Shown: positions 35,245 through 43,377 of the stretch, in pieces | How positions within the stretch are numbered: position 1 is the first letter of the stretch | Layout: each line of letters starts with the position of its first letter | Source of the DNA: Nitrospirillum viridazoti | GTDB taxonomy: Bacteria > Pseudomonadota > Alphaproteobacteria > Azospirillales > Azospirillaceae | Strand: one strand, 5' to 3' | Length of the DNA: 64,000 nucleotides | Assembly (NCBI RefSeq): GCF_007827975.1 | Contig: NZ_VITT01000028.1 | Translations under genes and position numbers: made by a program | Notes under the pieces: generated by a model | Seen by the model: the letters and a program-made list of their open reading frames with translations, nothing else | What the model was told of the DNA's origin: nothing | The model's database searches: none

Positions 35245-36582
35245 TCAGACGGGCCAACTGGCGCCGTTCAGGATGGCCTGCAGCTGGGCGTAGCCGGTGG
35301 CGAGGTCGCTGCGCTCATGGCGGCCCTGGCGCAGAAAGCCCTCGATATGGGGGTTCAGCTCGATGGCGCGGTCCACCTGCGGGTCGCTGCCACGGCGATA
35401 GGCGCCCAGGCGGATCATCTCCTCCATGTCGCTGTAGGAGGACATCAGCCGGCGGGCGGCGATGACCAGCGCGTTCTCCTCATCCGTGTTGCAGTCCGGC
35501 ATGGTGCGCGAGACGCTGCGCAGGATGTTGATGGCGGGATAGCGCCCGCGCTCGCCGATGCGGCGCTCCATGACGATATGGCCGTCCAGAATGCCGCGCA
35601 CGGCGTCGGCGATGGGCTCGTTATGGTCATCACCGTCCACCAGCACGGTGAACAGGCCGGTGATGGTGCCATCGCCCGCCCCCGGCCCCGCCCGTTCCAG
35701 CAGGCGCGGCAGCTCGGCGAACACGGTGGGCGGATAGCCCTTGGTGGTGGGCGGCTCGCCGGCGGACAGGCCGATCTCGCGCTGGGCCATGGCGAAGCGG
35801 GTGACGCTGTCCATCATGCACAGCACGTCCAGCCCCTGGTCGCGGAAATGCTCCGCCACGGCGAAGGTCATGTAGGCGGCCTGGCGGCGCATCAGCGGCG
35901 GCTCGTCACTGGTGGCCACCACCACCACGCTGCGGGCCAGGCCTTCCTCCCCCAGGTCGTCCTCGATGAACTCCTGCACCTCGCGTCCGCGTTCGCCGAT
36001 CAGGCCGATGACGGTGACGGAGGCAGCGGTGTAGCGCGCCAGCATGGACATCAACACCGACTTGCCCACGCCGGAACCGGCGAAGATGCCCATGCGCTGC
36101 CCACGGCAGCAGGACAGGAAGGTGTTGATGGAGCGTACCCCCAGGTCGATCTTCTCCCCCACCCGCCTGCGGGTGCTGGCCTGGGGGGGCGCGGCTTTGA
36201 TGGGGTTGCCCACGGGGCCCAGGGGCAAGGGCCCCTTACCGTCCAGCGGCTCACCCAGGGCGTTGATCACCCGGCCCAGCCAGGCGGGCGTGGGGTGGAT
36301 CTCGGGCTGGCCCTCGCTCACCTCGGCGCGGCAGCCCAGGCCGATGTCCTCCAGCGTGCCGTAGGGCAGCAGCAGGGCCTTGCCGTTGCGAAAGCCGACC
36401 ACCTCGCACGGCACGGGCCGTCCCCCGCGCGAGATGACGCGGCACCGTCCGCCGATGGACAGCCGGCGTTCCACGCCACCGACCTCCACCAGCATGCCCA
36501 GCACCGACGTGACCCGCCCGAAGATCTTGAAGGGGGCCAGCGCCTCGATCTCGGGGATCAGGAGGTTGGGATCGTACATCAT
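35245..36582 (-). CDS. fliI: Flagellum-specific ATPase FliI
   Basis: 445-aa F1-beta-like ATPase that energises flagellar protein export. The N-terminal barrel (about 1-90) precedes the P-loop GIFAGSGVGKSVLMSM, Walker B-like VLCMMDSVTRFAMAQREIGL and the type III ATPase signature GEPPTTKGYPPTVFAELPRLLERAG. The ATG at 36582 has GAGAGG six bases upstream; a second ATG follows directly. It is divergent from ctrA, an arrangement conserved in alphaproteobacteria, and shares with it an intergenic region carrying CtrA half-sites. Confidence 0.96.
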   Translation of the reverse strand: MMYDPNLLIPEIEALAPFKIFGRVTSVLGMLVEVGGVERRLSIGGRCRVISRGGRPVPCEVVGFRNGKALLLPYGTLEDIGLGCRAEVSEGQPEIHPTPAWLGRVINALGEPLDGKGPLPLGPVGNPIKAAPPQASTRRRVGEKIDLGVRSINTFLSCCRGQRMGIFAGSGVGKSVLMSMLARYTAASVTVIGLIGERGREVQEFIEDDLGEEGLARSVVVVATSDEPPLMRRQAAYMTFAVAEHFRDQGLDVLCMMDSVTRFAMAQREIGLSAGEPPTTKGYPPTVFAELPRLLERAGPGAGDGTITGLFTVLVDGDDHNEPIADAVRGILDGHIVMERRIGERGRYPAINILRSVSRTMPDCNTDEENALVIAARRLMSSYSDMEEMIRLGAYRRGSDPQVDRAIELNPHIEGFLRQGRHERSDLATGYAQLQAILNGASWPV

Positions 36583-36731
36583 GGCCGGCCTCTCACGCCC
36601 TAAATCCGGTTTTATCAAGCTGTTACGGCCCCGGATCGTCCCAATCTCGCGACGGGTTCCGGAGTGGTGCCCACAACGGGTGGGATAGCTAAAGGATAGC
36701 CTTACCCGCATAGCATAATGTCGCGGCATCT

Positions 36732-36754
36732 GTTAACCTAGTCGGCAGTTAACC
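36732..36754. promoter_or_regulatory. Paired CtrA half-sites upstream of ctrA
   Basis: Two direct GTTAACC motifs (36732-36738 and 36748-36754) lie 44-66 bases before the ctrA start. The Caulobacter CtrA box is TTAA-N7-TTAAC; here the TTAA cores are 12 bases apart, so each may act as a half-site. Position fits ctrA autoregulation and possibly control of fliI-fliJ on the other side. Confidence 0.6.
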
Positions 36755-36797
36755 TCCCCGCTCCCTTGAGACTACACCCCTTTCAAGGAAGACGCCC

Positions 36798-37502
36798 ATG
36801 AGAGTACTGGTCGTAGAAGACGATCCGTCGATGGCCAAGAGCATCCAATTGATGCTCAAATCCGAAGGGTTCATCGTTGATATAACCGATCTTGGCGAAG
36901 ACGGGCTGGAGATCGGCAAGCTGTATGACTACGACATCATCATCCTGGACCTGATGCTGCCCGACATCGACGGGTATGAGGTGCTGCGGCGCCTGCGGTC
37001 GGCCCGGGTGACCACGCCCATCCTGATCCTCTCCGGCCTGACGGAGTTGGACGCCAAGCTGAAGGGCCTGGGCTTCGGTGCCGACGACTACCTGACCAAG
37101 CCCTTCGACAAGCGCGAGCTGCTGGCCCGCATGCAGGCCATCGTCCGCCGCAGCAAGGGCCATTCGGAAAGCGTCATCCGCACCGGCGCGCTGACCGTGA
37201 ACCTGGACACGCGGTCGGTCGAGGTGTCGGGCCAGCCCCTGCACCTGACGGGCAAGGAATACGGCATCCTGGAGCTGTTGTCCCTGCGCAAGGGCACCAC
37301 CCTGACCAAGGAGATGTTCCTGAACCATCTCTATGGCGGCATGGACGAGCCGGAGCTGAAGATCATCGACGTTTTCGTCTGCAAGCTGCGCAAGAAGCTG
37401 GCGCAGGCGACGGACGGCAGCAACTACATCGAAACCGTCTGGGGCCGCGGCTACGTCCTGCGCGATCCCAACGAAGCCCGGCAGCAGGCCGCCGCCAGTT
37501 AA
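36798..37502 (+). CDS. ctrA: Cell-cycle / motility response regulator CtrA
   Basis: 234-aa OmpR-family regulator. Receiver: VVEDDPSMAKS (acidic pair), LDLMLPDIDGYEV (phospho-acceptor Asp51), SGL and KPFDKRELLARM. The winged-helix domain (about 120-225) includes LTGKEYGILELLSLRKGTTLTKEMF and KIIDVFVCKLRKKL, nearly invariant in alphaproteobacterial CtrA. In Rhodospirillales CtrA is usually not essential and mainly controls motility and chemotaxis. RBS AAGGAAG lies 8 bases upstream. Its divergent pairing with fliI and the TTAA half-sites support that role. Confidence 0.97.
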   Translation: MRVLVVEDDPSMAKSIQLMLKSEGFIVDITDLGEDGLEIGKLYDYDIIILDLMLPDIDGYEVLRRLRSARVTTPILILSGLTELDAKLKGLGFGADDYLTKPFDKRELLARMQAIVRRSKGHSESVIRTGALTVNLDTRSVEVSGQPLHLTGKEYGILELLSLRKGTTLTKEMFLNHLYGGMDEPELKIIDVFVCKLRKKLAQATDGSNYIETVWGRGYVLRDPNEARQQAAAS

Positions 37503-37526
37503 CCCGCTAACGGTTCCCAAATTTTA

Positions 37527-37564
37527 AAAGGCCGCGTGCCGCCTGACCAGGCCACGCGGCCTTT
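37527..37564. terminator. Terminator between ctrA and acyP
   Basis: Perfect 12-bp stem AAAGGCCGCGTG/CACGCGGCCTTT with a 14-base loop, followed on the plus strand by GTCGTTT and on the minus strand by TAAAATTT. It lies between convergent genes and can serve both. Confidence 0.85.
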
Positions 37565-37629
37565 GTCGTTTCAGCAGCATGAGCGTTTTGCTCTCCATAG
37601 ACCGCGCCCGACCGGCGCCTGAGAGCGCA

Positions 37630-37923
37630 CTAAACACTCGGCAGCTTGTGAAAGCCGGTGGCGCCCGGATCGGTCCCTGGCGCGGCGTCCACCTCAGCCA
37701 CCCGGGCATGGGTCGGCCCCCGGCGGCAGCGGGTCACCATGTCCGCCACGGCGGCGGGCGGACCGGCGAACAGAGCCTCCACCGTGCCGTCGTTCCGGTT
37801 GCGCACCCACCCGTCCAGGCCCAGTTCCAGCGCCTGCTCCACCGTCCAGTTGCGGTAGAAGACGCCCTGGACCCGGCCCCGCAGGACGACATGGGTGGCG
37901 ACACGGTCGGCGGGTTCGGCCAT
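37630..37923 (-). CDS. acyP: Acylphosphatase
   Basis: 97-aa enzyme hydrolysing acyl phosphates such as acetyl- and carbamoyl-phosphate. The signature is complete: VVLRGRVQGVFYRNWT with the phosphate-binding Arg, and GWVRNRNDGTVEALFAG with the catalytic Asn. The start at 37923 follows GGGAG; the in-frame upstream start would add 22 residues lacking similarity to the family. Convergent with ctrA across a terminator. Confidence 0.95.
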   Translation of the reverse strand: MAEPADRVATHVVLRGRVQGVFYRNWTVEQALELGLDGWVRNRNDGTVEALFAGPPAAVADMVTRCRRGPTHARVAEVDAAPGTDPGATGFHKLPSV

Positions 37924-38108
37924 GGCAGGCTCCCTCGGCGAAGGATTAACGGGGGCAAGGATATAGCGTCCCCCACCCTCCGACGCCAACGGTCAAGGCG
38001 GCGCCCGGTTCCCGCGCGGCAACGGCGGGATGGACAAGGCCGGCCGCCCTTCGGCATCATCGCCGGCGACGGCCCGACGGGCCTACGACCAGGAAACGGA
38101 GGAAGGCG

Positions 38109-38864
38109 ATGCGGCGCGCGGTACTGGAATGGGGTCGCTTCATCCTGATCTGGGGCGTCTGCGTCCTGTCCTTCCGCGCCTTCGCCTTCGGCAGCTACTA
38201 CGTGCCGTCGGAAAGCATGTTGCCCACCCTGGCGGTGGGGGACCACTTCATCGCCGCCAAGTACGCCTACGGCTACAGCCGCCATTCCCCGGACATCACC
38301 CTGCCGGAGGGATTCATTCCCACCGCCGACGGCCGCCTGCTGTCCCACCTGCCGCAGCGGGGCGACATCGTCGTGCTGAAGCCGGAGGGCGCGCCGGAGG
38401 CCCTGGTGAAACGGGTCATCGGCCTGCCGGGCGACACGGTGCAACTGGCCCACGGCCGGCTGGTGCTGAACGGCCAGATGATTGGCCGGCATGAGACGGG
38501 CGCCTACGACTATCGCGACGACCACGGCCGTACCGTGCATGTGACGGAATATGTTGAGGACCTGCCGGCCACCGACGGCAGCCTGGCCCGCCATGCCGTC
38601 CTTCAGCGCAGCGATGAAGGTCCGGCCGACAACACCGGCGTCTATACCGTGCCCGCCGGCCATGTCTTCCTCATGGGCGACAACCGCGACAACAGCCAGG
38701 ACAGCCGCTTCCCCTATCCCGACCTGGGGTTCGTGCCGCTGGACCGGGTGATCGCCCGCGCGCAGTTCACCGCCTACACCAACCACTTCTGCAAGGCCGA
38801 GAGCGACCTGACCTGCCCCGGCGGCGACTGGAGCACCCGCTTCGGTCGCAGTCTCAAGCCCTGA
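38109..38864 (+). CDS. lepB: Signal peptidase I
   Basis: 251-aa inner-membrane peptidase that removes Sec and Tat signal peptides on the periplasmic side. One N-terminal TM (about 10-30) precedes the catalytic Ser in VPSESMLPTL; the general base Lys is in ALVKRVIGLPGD, and the conserved C-terminal motif FLMGDNRDNSQDSRF is intact. It has GGAGGAAGG just upstream. In many alphaproteobacteria lepB sits with rnc and era; that neighbourhood is absent here, so this may be a second copy. A two-Cys tail (FCKAESDLTC) could form a disulfide. Confidence 0.95.
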   Translation: MRRAVLEWGRFILIWGVCVLSFRAFAFGSYYVPSESMLPTLAVGDHFIAAKYAYGYSRHSPDITLPEGFIPTADGRLLSHLPQRGDIVVLKPEGAPEALVKRVIGLPGDTVQLAHGRLVLNGQMIGRHETGAYDYRDDHGRTVHVTEYVEDLPATDGSLARHAVLQRSDEGPADNTGVYTVPAGHVFLMGDNRDNSQDSRFPYPDLGFVPLDRVIARAQFTAYTNHFCKAESDLTCPGGDWSTRFGRSLKP

Positions 38865-38896
38865 CCTTTCCCTCCTTTTAGGAACCGCCTGCCCCC

Positions 38897-40255
38897 ATGG
38901 CCAAGCCTCCCAAGCCGCCCGCCGGCCCTACTGTCCCCGCCGAGGAACTGTTCGCCCAGGGGGTGGAGCACCAGAACCAGGGCCGCTGGGCGGAGGCGGA
39001 GGCCGTGTACCGCGAGGTGGCCCGCATGCTGCCGCGCGCCTCCGCCGTGCACTGGAACCTGGGCACGGTGCGCAAGCATCTGGGCCAGTGGAAAGAGGCG
39101 CTGGACGCCTTCCGCAAAGCCGTCAGCCTGGACCCCACTTGGCGCGGCCGCGACTTCAACATCGGCCTCTGCCATCAGAAGCTGGGCCACACCAACGAGG
39201 CGGCGGAGAGCTTCGCCCGCGCCGTGGCGGCGGAGCCGGACGACCCCATCAACCGCTTCAACCTGGCGGCGGCCCTGCGCGACCTGGGCCGCCTGGCGGA
39301 AGCGGTGGTGCACACCGAGACGGCGCTGGAGCTGAAGCCGGACTTCATCGAGGCGGAACTGCAGCTGGCCAAGCTGCGCACCGCCCTGACGCCACGCTGG
39401 CACGTGCCCATGATGAACGACGTCGAGCGCAACGCGGCCTATGAGGCGGCCATCACCGCCGCCGTGCGCCCGGGCGACATCGTGCTGGAGATCGGCACCG
39501 GCTCCGGCCTGCTGGCCATGATGGCGGCCCGGGCCGGCGCCGCCCAGGTCTACACCTGCGAGGCCGATCCCGTCATCGCGGAGACGGCGCGCGCCATCAT
39601 CGCCACCAACGGCTACGCCGACCGCGTCACCGTCATCGCCAAACCGTCAGGCGCCGTGACCGTGGGCAAGGATCTGCCACGCCCGGCCGACCTGCTGGTT
39701 TCTGAAATCCTGTCCAGCGACCTGCTGTCGGAACGGGTGCTGCCGGCGGTGCGCGATGCCAGGGACCGGCTGCTGACACCCGAGGCGCGCATCATCCCCC
39801 AGGCGGGGGGCGTGCGCGCCCTGCTGGCCGAAAGCCGGGTGATGGAGCGGGCCTTCTTCGTGGAGGAGGCCTGCGGCTTCGACCTTGACGAGTTCAACCG
39901 CCTGGCCCCCCGCGCCGTCCGGCTTGACCGGATCATGCCCTTCAGGCCCCTGTCCGCCCCCTTCCAGGCCCTGACCGTGGACCTGGCCGACCCCCAGCCG
40001 GGGCAAAGCTGGCGCGGCCACTTGGCCGTGCCGGTGACCGCCGACGGCCGCTGCGTCGGCCTGCTGCAGTGGATATGGCTGAAGCTGTGGGACGGGGTGG
40101 AATTCGAGAACAGCCCCCTCATCCCCACCGAGGCCTCGGGCTGGCAGCCCGGCCTTTACCTGCCGCGCCGGCCACTGGACTTGATGGCGGGCGAGACGGT
40201 GGAGGCCACTTCCTTCCACGATGGCCACAATGTGTGGCTGAGTTTGAAAAGGTAA
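38897..40255 (+). CDS. TPR protein fused to a protein arginine methyltransferase-like domain
   Basis: 452 aa. Residues about 15-165 hold four TPR units (for example HWNLGTVRKHLGQWKEALDAFRKA). Residues about 168-450 form a class I methyltransferase: SAM motif VLEIGTGSGLLAMMAARAGA (196-215), acidic CEAD after beta-2, and SEILSSDLLSE (269-279), whose Glu270 and Glu279 have the spacing of the PRMT double-E loop. A THW loop is not obvious; HDGHNVWLSL ends the protein. TPR-plus-PRMT fusion is known from eukaryotic PRMT9. It likely methylates a protein side chain, but target and chemistry are unproven. It starts 32 bases after lepB, so the two may be co-transcribed. Confidence 0.75.
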   Translation: MAKPPKPPAGPTVPAEELFAQGVEHQNQGRWAEAEAVYREVARMLPRASAVHWNLGTVRKHLGQWKEALDAFRKAVSLDPTWRGRDFNIGLCHQKLGHTNEAAESFARAVAAEPDDPINRFNLAAALRDLGRLAEAVVHTETALELKPDFIEAELQLAKLRTALTPRWHVPMMNDVERNAAYEAAITAAVRPGDIVLEIGTGSGLLAMMAARAGAAQVYTCEADPVIAETARAIIATNGYADRVTVIAKPSGAVTVGKDLPRPADLLVSEILSSDLLSERVLPAVRDARDRLLTPEARIIPQAGGVRALLAESRVMERAFFVEEACGFDLDEFNRLAPRAVRLDRIMPFRPLSAPFQALTVDLADPQPGQSWRGHLAVPVTADGRCVGLLQWIWLKLWDGVEFENSPLIPTEASGWQPGLYLPRRPLDLMAGETVEATSFHDGHNVWLSLKR

Positions 40256-40665
40256 CGTTGCTTCAAACGCCGGCGGGCCATCCGGCCTTCGGCTTGCCCC
40301 CGCTCCACCCATTTACACTTCCACCGGGGGTACCCGCTCCGGCGGACGGGGCCGCGTCCCAGGGGCCCTAAAGTGCCTAAACCATCCGCAGGGGCGCCGC
40401 CGCCGACACGGGGGCCGGCCACCAGCCTGGCGCGCGGTGGACACGGTGCTGGCCGAGCCAGGCAGCAACCAGCCGGCCCAGATCTATCGCCTGAAAGAGG
40501 CGCTCTCGACCGCCTTCTTTGATCGCACTCTTTGACCTTACCGCCCATGGCCTTCCCGCCAACGATCGCGGCGCGACACGCGATACGGGAAAGTCCAACT
40601 TGTCACGCCCCTCCAAATAGTGGAAACAATCCTCATACAACAGCTGATTAAAGGGAGAGTTCGCG
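40256..40665. other. Intergenic region upstream of flavin oxidase
   Basis: 410 bases. The left part is GC-rich with no gene; 40437-40535 holds a short plus-strand frame described separately; the last 80 bases are AT-richer (AAATAGTGGAAACAATCC, then AAAGGGAGAG as RBS) and probably contain the oxidase promoter, with TTGTCA at about 40599 as a weak -35 candidate. Confidence 0.35.
40437..40535 (+). pseudogene. Possible remnant of a coding 3' end
   Basis: A 32-codon plus-strand frame ending in TGA reads VDTVLAEPGSNQPAQIYRLK followed by 12 more residues (EALSTAFFDRTL). Composition and codon use look protein-like, unlike the Arg/Pro-rich translation immediately upstream in the same frame (GRRRRHGGRPP). 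This could be the surviving end of a decayed or frameshifted gene. I recognise no family; chance is quite possible. Confidence 0.2.
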
Positions 40666-42186
40666 ATGGGGGCATTCGAGACGGCGACGGCACGGCGGTC
40701 CTTCCTCAAGGGGCTGGGCGCCCTGGCGGCGGGGGCCAGTCTACCGGCCAAGGCGCAGCAGCTGCTGGCCGATCCCGGCATTGAACTGCATCCGCTGCCC
40801 CACGTGATCAGCAAAGGGGCCTGGTCCGACCTGGCGCGGGGGATGAAGGGCGACCTGGTCCTGCCCAACGACGCCTATTTCGGCAACTACTCCCAGGTCA
40901 ACAACCTGTCTTATTCCCAGCGCCCTGCAGTCATCGCCCGCTGCGAGACCGACGCGGACGTCAGCGCCTGCCTGAAATGGGCGCAGAATACCAACACGCC
41001 CTTCGCCGTGCGATCCGGCGGCCACAATTACGCCGGTTTCTCCACCACCTCCGGCCTGTTGATCGACATGTCGCCCATGGCCAAGATCAAGGCGGACGGC
41101 GACCGCGTCATCATCGGCGGCGGTGCCATCAACGTGGCGGTCTACCGGGCGCTGGAACGCATGGGCCGCACCATCACACATGGCCGGTGCGAGGGTGTGG
41201 GCGCCGCCGGCTTCCTGCTGGGCGGTGGCGTCGGCTTCAACATGCGGCTCCACGGCATCGGGTCGGACCTGCTGCGGTCCACCGATCTGATCCTGGCCAA
41301 TGGTGAGAAGGTGAAAGCCAACGCCACCGACAATTCCAAGCTGCTTTGGGCCTGCCGGGGCGGTGGCGGCGGCAATTTCGGCGTCAACACCAGCTTCACG
41401 GTCCAGACCTACCCGGTCAGCACGGTCACAGTGTTCATCCTGAACTGGAGCAAGAACCAGGAACGGGTGCTGTACGAACTGCTGCACCGCCTGCAAGAGG
41501 CGCCCCCCGGCTTCGGCTGCAAGATTTCCGCCACGGCCCCGACGCCGGAGCAACGGGCCCAGGGCGGCGACATCGTCATCTCCGTCATGGGGCAGGCCCA
41601 TCAGGGCACGCCGCCCTTGAAGGAGCTGTTCGGCAACCTGCTGGAGCAGGCGGACGAGCCACACAAGATTGAAAAAGACCTGCCCTACTGGGAGGCGCAG
41701 GACTTCCTGTCGGAAGAAGCCTTCCCGTATTTTTACCGGGAGCAGTCCGTCTTCCTGAAGACGGAGAACCTGACGGAAAAGGCGGTGGCGGACATGATCG
41801 CCACCGCCCGGGCCATGCCCGGCACCAGCTTGCCGTCCGCCTTCAAGTTCTTCCAGGTCGGCGGCGAGGTGAACAGGCTGGCGCCCACCGACACGGCGTT
41901 CGTCCACCGCGGTTTCGACTGGCTGTTCTCCAGCGAGGTCAACTGGTGGGAACTGCGAGATCCGCCCAGCCTGGTGTCGGACAACCTGGTCTGGCAGCAG
42001 CAATTCTATGACAAGGTGCGGCGCCTCACCCCCACGGGGGGCGCCTACCAGAACTTCCCCGACCCGGCGCTGAAGGACTGGCAGAGCGCCTATTACGCGC
42101 AGAACTACAAGGACCTGCAAAAGGTGAAGGCGGAGGTCGACCCGCAGTTCCTGTTCCGCTTCGCCCAGGCCATCAAGCCGGCCTGA
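40666..42186 (+). CDS. Tat-exported berberine-bridge-type FAD oxidoreductase
   Basis: 506-aa flavin oxidase. A twin-arginine signal (ARRSFLKGLGALAAGASLPAKA) directs folded export. The FAD-binding PCMH domain (about 80-260) carries RSGGHNYAGFS (His120) and GRCEGVGAAGFLLGGG (Cys175), the two residues that covalently hold FAD in bicovalent BBE-type oxidases; the C-terminus has the BBE motif AYQNFPDPALKDWQSAYYAQNYKDL. It probably oxidises sugars, alcohols or phenolics in the periplasm with oxygen or another acceptor. Single gene, followed by the convergent SCP2 gene. Confidence 0.9.
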   Translation: MGAFETATARRSFLKGLGALAAGASLPAKAQQLLADPGIELHPLPHVISKGAWSDLARGMKGDLVLPNDAYFGNYSQVNNLSYSQRPAVIARCETDADVSACLKWAQNTNTPFAVRSGGHNYAGFSTTSGLLIDMSPMAKIKADGDRVIIGGGAINVAVYRALERMGRTITHGRCEGVGAAGFLLGGGVGFNMRLHGIGSDLLRSTDLILANGEKVKANATDNSKLLWACRGGGGGNFGVNTSFTVQTYPVSTVTVFILNWSKNQERVLYELLHRLQEAPPGFGCKISATAPTPEQRAQGGDIVISVMGQAHQGTPPLKELFGNLLEQADEPHKIEKDLPYWEAQDFLSEEAFPYFYREQSVFLKTENLTEKAVADMIATARAMPGTSLPSAFKFFQVGGEVNRLAPTDTAFVHRGFDWLFSSEVNWWELRDPPSLVSDNLVWQQQFYDKVRRLTPTGGAYQNFPDPALKDWQSAYYAQNYKDLQKVKAEVDPQFLFRFAQAIKPA

Positions 42187-42264
42187 TCCCTTCCCACGCA
42201 GTGCTCGCCAAGAAGCGCCGGCGGAATGGACAGCCGCCGGCGTCTCCCTCATCGGCAGCGCAGC

Positions 42265-42564
42265 TCAATCGTCCAGCATGCCGGCCAGCTTCAGGGCCAC
42301 GCCCATGTCGCCCTGAACCTTCAGCTTGCCGAAGGTGAAGGCCAGGGTGGGGCTGAGCTTGCCTTCGCTGAGCTTCACGAAATCGGCCAGCGAGATCTTC
42401 AGGGTGGTGTTCACGTCCACCGGGTCACGCGACACGGTGGGCACCTTGGTCGCATCCAGGAACAGGGCCCCATCGGCGCCGAAGTCGAACTTCACCTTGG
42501 CGCCCAACCCGGTGAACTGGGAAAGCGAGGCGCGCATCTTGGCTTCAAGCTGGTCGAACGTCAT
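42265..42564 (-). CDS. SCP2 sterol-binding domain protein
   Basis: 99-aa single-domain SCP2 protein (KVKFDFGADGALFLDATK, DVNTTLKISLADFVKLSEGKL, KLKVQGDMGVALKLAGML). Such small bacterial SCP2 proteins bind lipids or fatty acyl groups in a hydrophobic tunnel and are cytosolic. It has no signal and no clear operon partner; the ATP12 gene follows upstream on the same strand after about 100 bases. Confidence 0.9.
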   Translation of the reverse strand: MTFDQLEAKMRASLSQFTGLGAKVKFDFGADGALFLDATKVPTVSRDPVDVNTTLKISLADFVKLSEGKLSPTLAFTFGKLKVQGDMGVALKLAGMLDD

Positions 42565-42663
42565 GGGGGAACGGATCCTTTATAGGCGGGGCAGAACGGT
42601 TGTTGCACTGCATATAAGGGGGCGCCATGCGCCCAGTTCCAATGTTTTCTGACGGCCGCCGGC

Positions 42664-43362
42664 TCAGGCCTTCAGGAACTCCAGGTAACGTAAACTGGCA
42701 GCGAGGTCAGCCTTCAGCGACGCGCGCCGGTCCCTGGCCTCATCATCCTCGCCCCACTGCTCGATTTGGAACGACTCGTCGAGTTCGGCCAGCTCGAAGG
42801 CCTGGTCGGCATCGATGCGGCCCTCGAACAGGGCCAGGCCCAGCACCAGCGACCCGGTCAGCGCCACGGCGTTCTGCACCCCGGTCAGCTGCCAGTCGTC
42901 CAGCGCTTCCAGCGCGCGCTTCAGCGCGTTCAGGGCCACGGGGTCCTGGGCGCGGTGCATGATGCCGGTGGTGGTCTGCAGCAGGGCGTCATAGCGCAAC
43001 GCCGCCCAGTCCAGCAGCGGCTGCCAGCCACGCGCCTGCCGTTCGGCCAGCTTCGCCGGCTCGGCGGCGCGGTAGCACAGCAGGTCGGTGCCACCATAGG
43101 CGGCCGCGCCGGCCAGGATGGTGGCGCGCTGCGGTCCCACCCGGTCGACGCAGGTGGAGGCCAGCTGCATCATGGGCATACTGTCCGGCATGACGGTGTC
43201 GCCCTGGGCGTCCCATTCCGCCGCCACCGCCCGGGCCAGCGCCTCGGTTGGCAACACCAGGTCGGCCTTGGCCGGCGACTTCAGGATGCGGGCGTCCAGC
43301 TGAACCTGCCAGCCACCCTGCGTGCCGGGCACCACGGCCACCGTCTTGTAAATCCGCTTCAT
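42664..43362 (-). CDS. ATP12-family F1-ATPase assembly chaperone
   Basis: 232-aa homologue of mitochondrial Atp12, which binds the F1 alpha subunit during assembly. The N-terminal KRIYKTVAVVPGTQGGWQVQLDARILKSPAK and LPTEALARAVAAEWDAQGD are diagnostic; the helical C-terminal part includes TGIMHRAQDP and ELDESFQIEQWGEDDEA. The family is confined to alphaproteobacteria and mitochondria, which supports the taxonomic call. It follows the HAD phosphatase gene by 15 bases in a minus-strand run. Confidence 0.95.
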   Translation of the reverse strand: MKRIYKTVAVVPGTQGGWQVQLDARILKSPAKADLVLPTEALARAVAAEWDAQGDTVMPDSMPMMQLASTCVDRVGPQRATILAGAAAYGGTDLLCYRAAEPAKLAERQARGWQPLLDWAALRYDALLQTTTGIMHRAQDPVALNALKRALEALDDWQLTGVQNAVALTGSLVLGLALFEGRIDADQAFELAELDESFQIEQWGEDDEARDRRASLKADLAASLRYLEFLKA

Positions 43363-43377
43363 CAGATCGTTCCCAGC

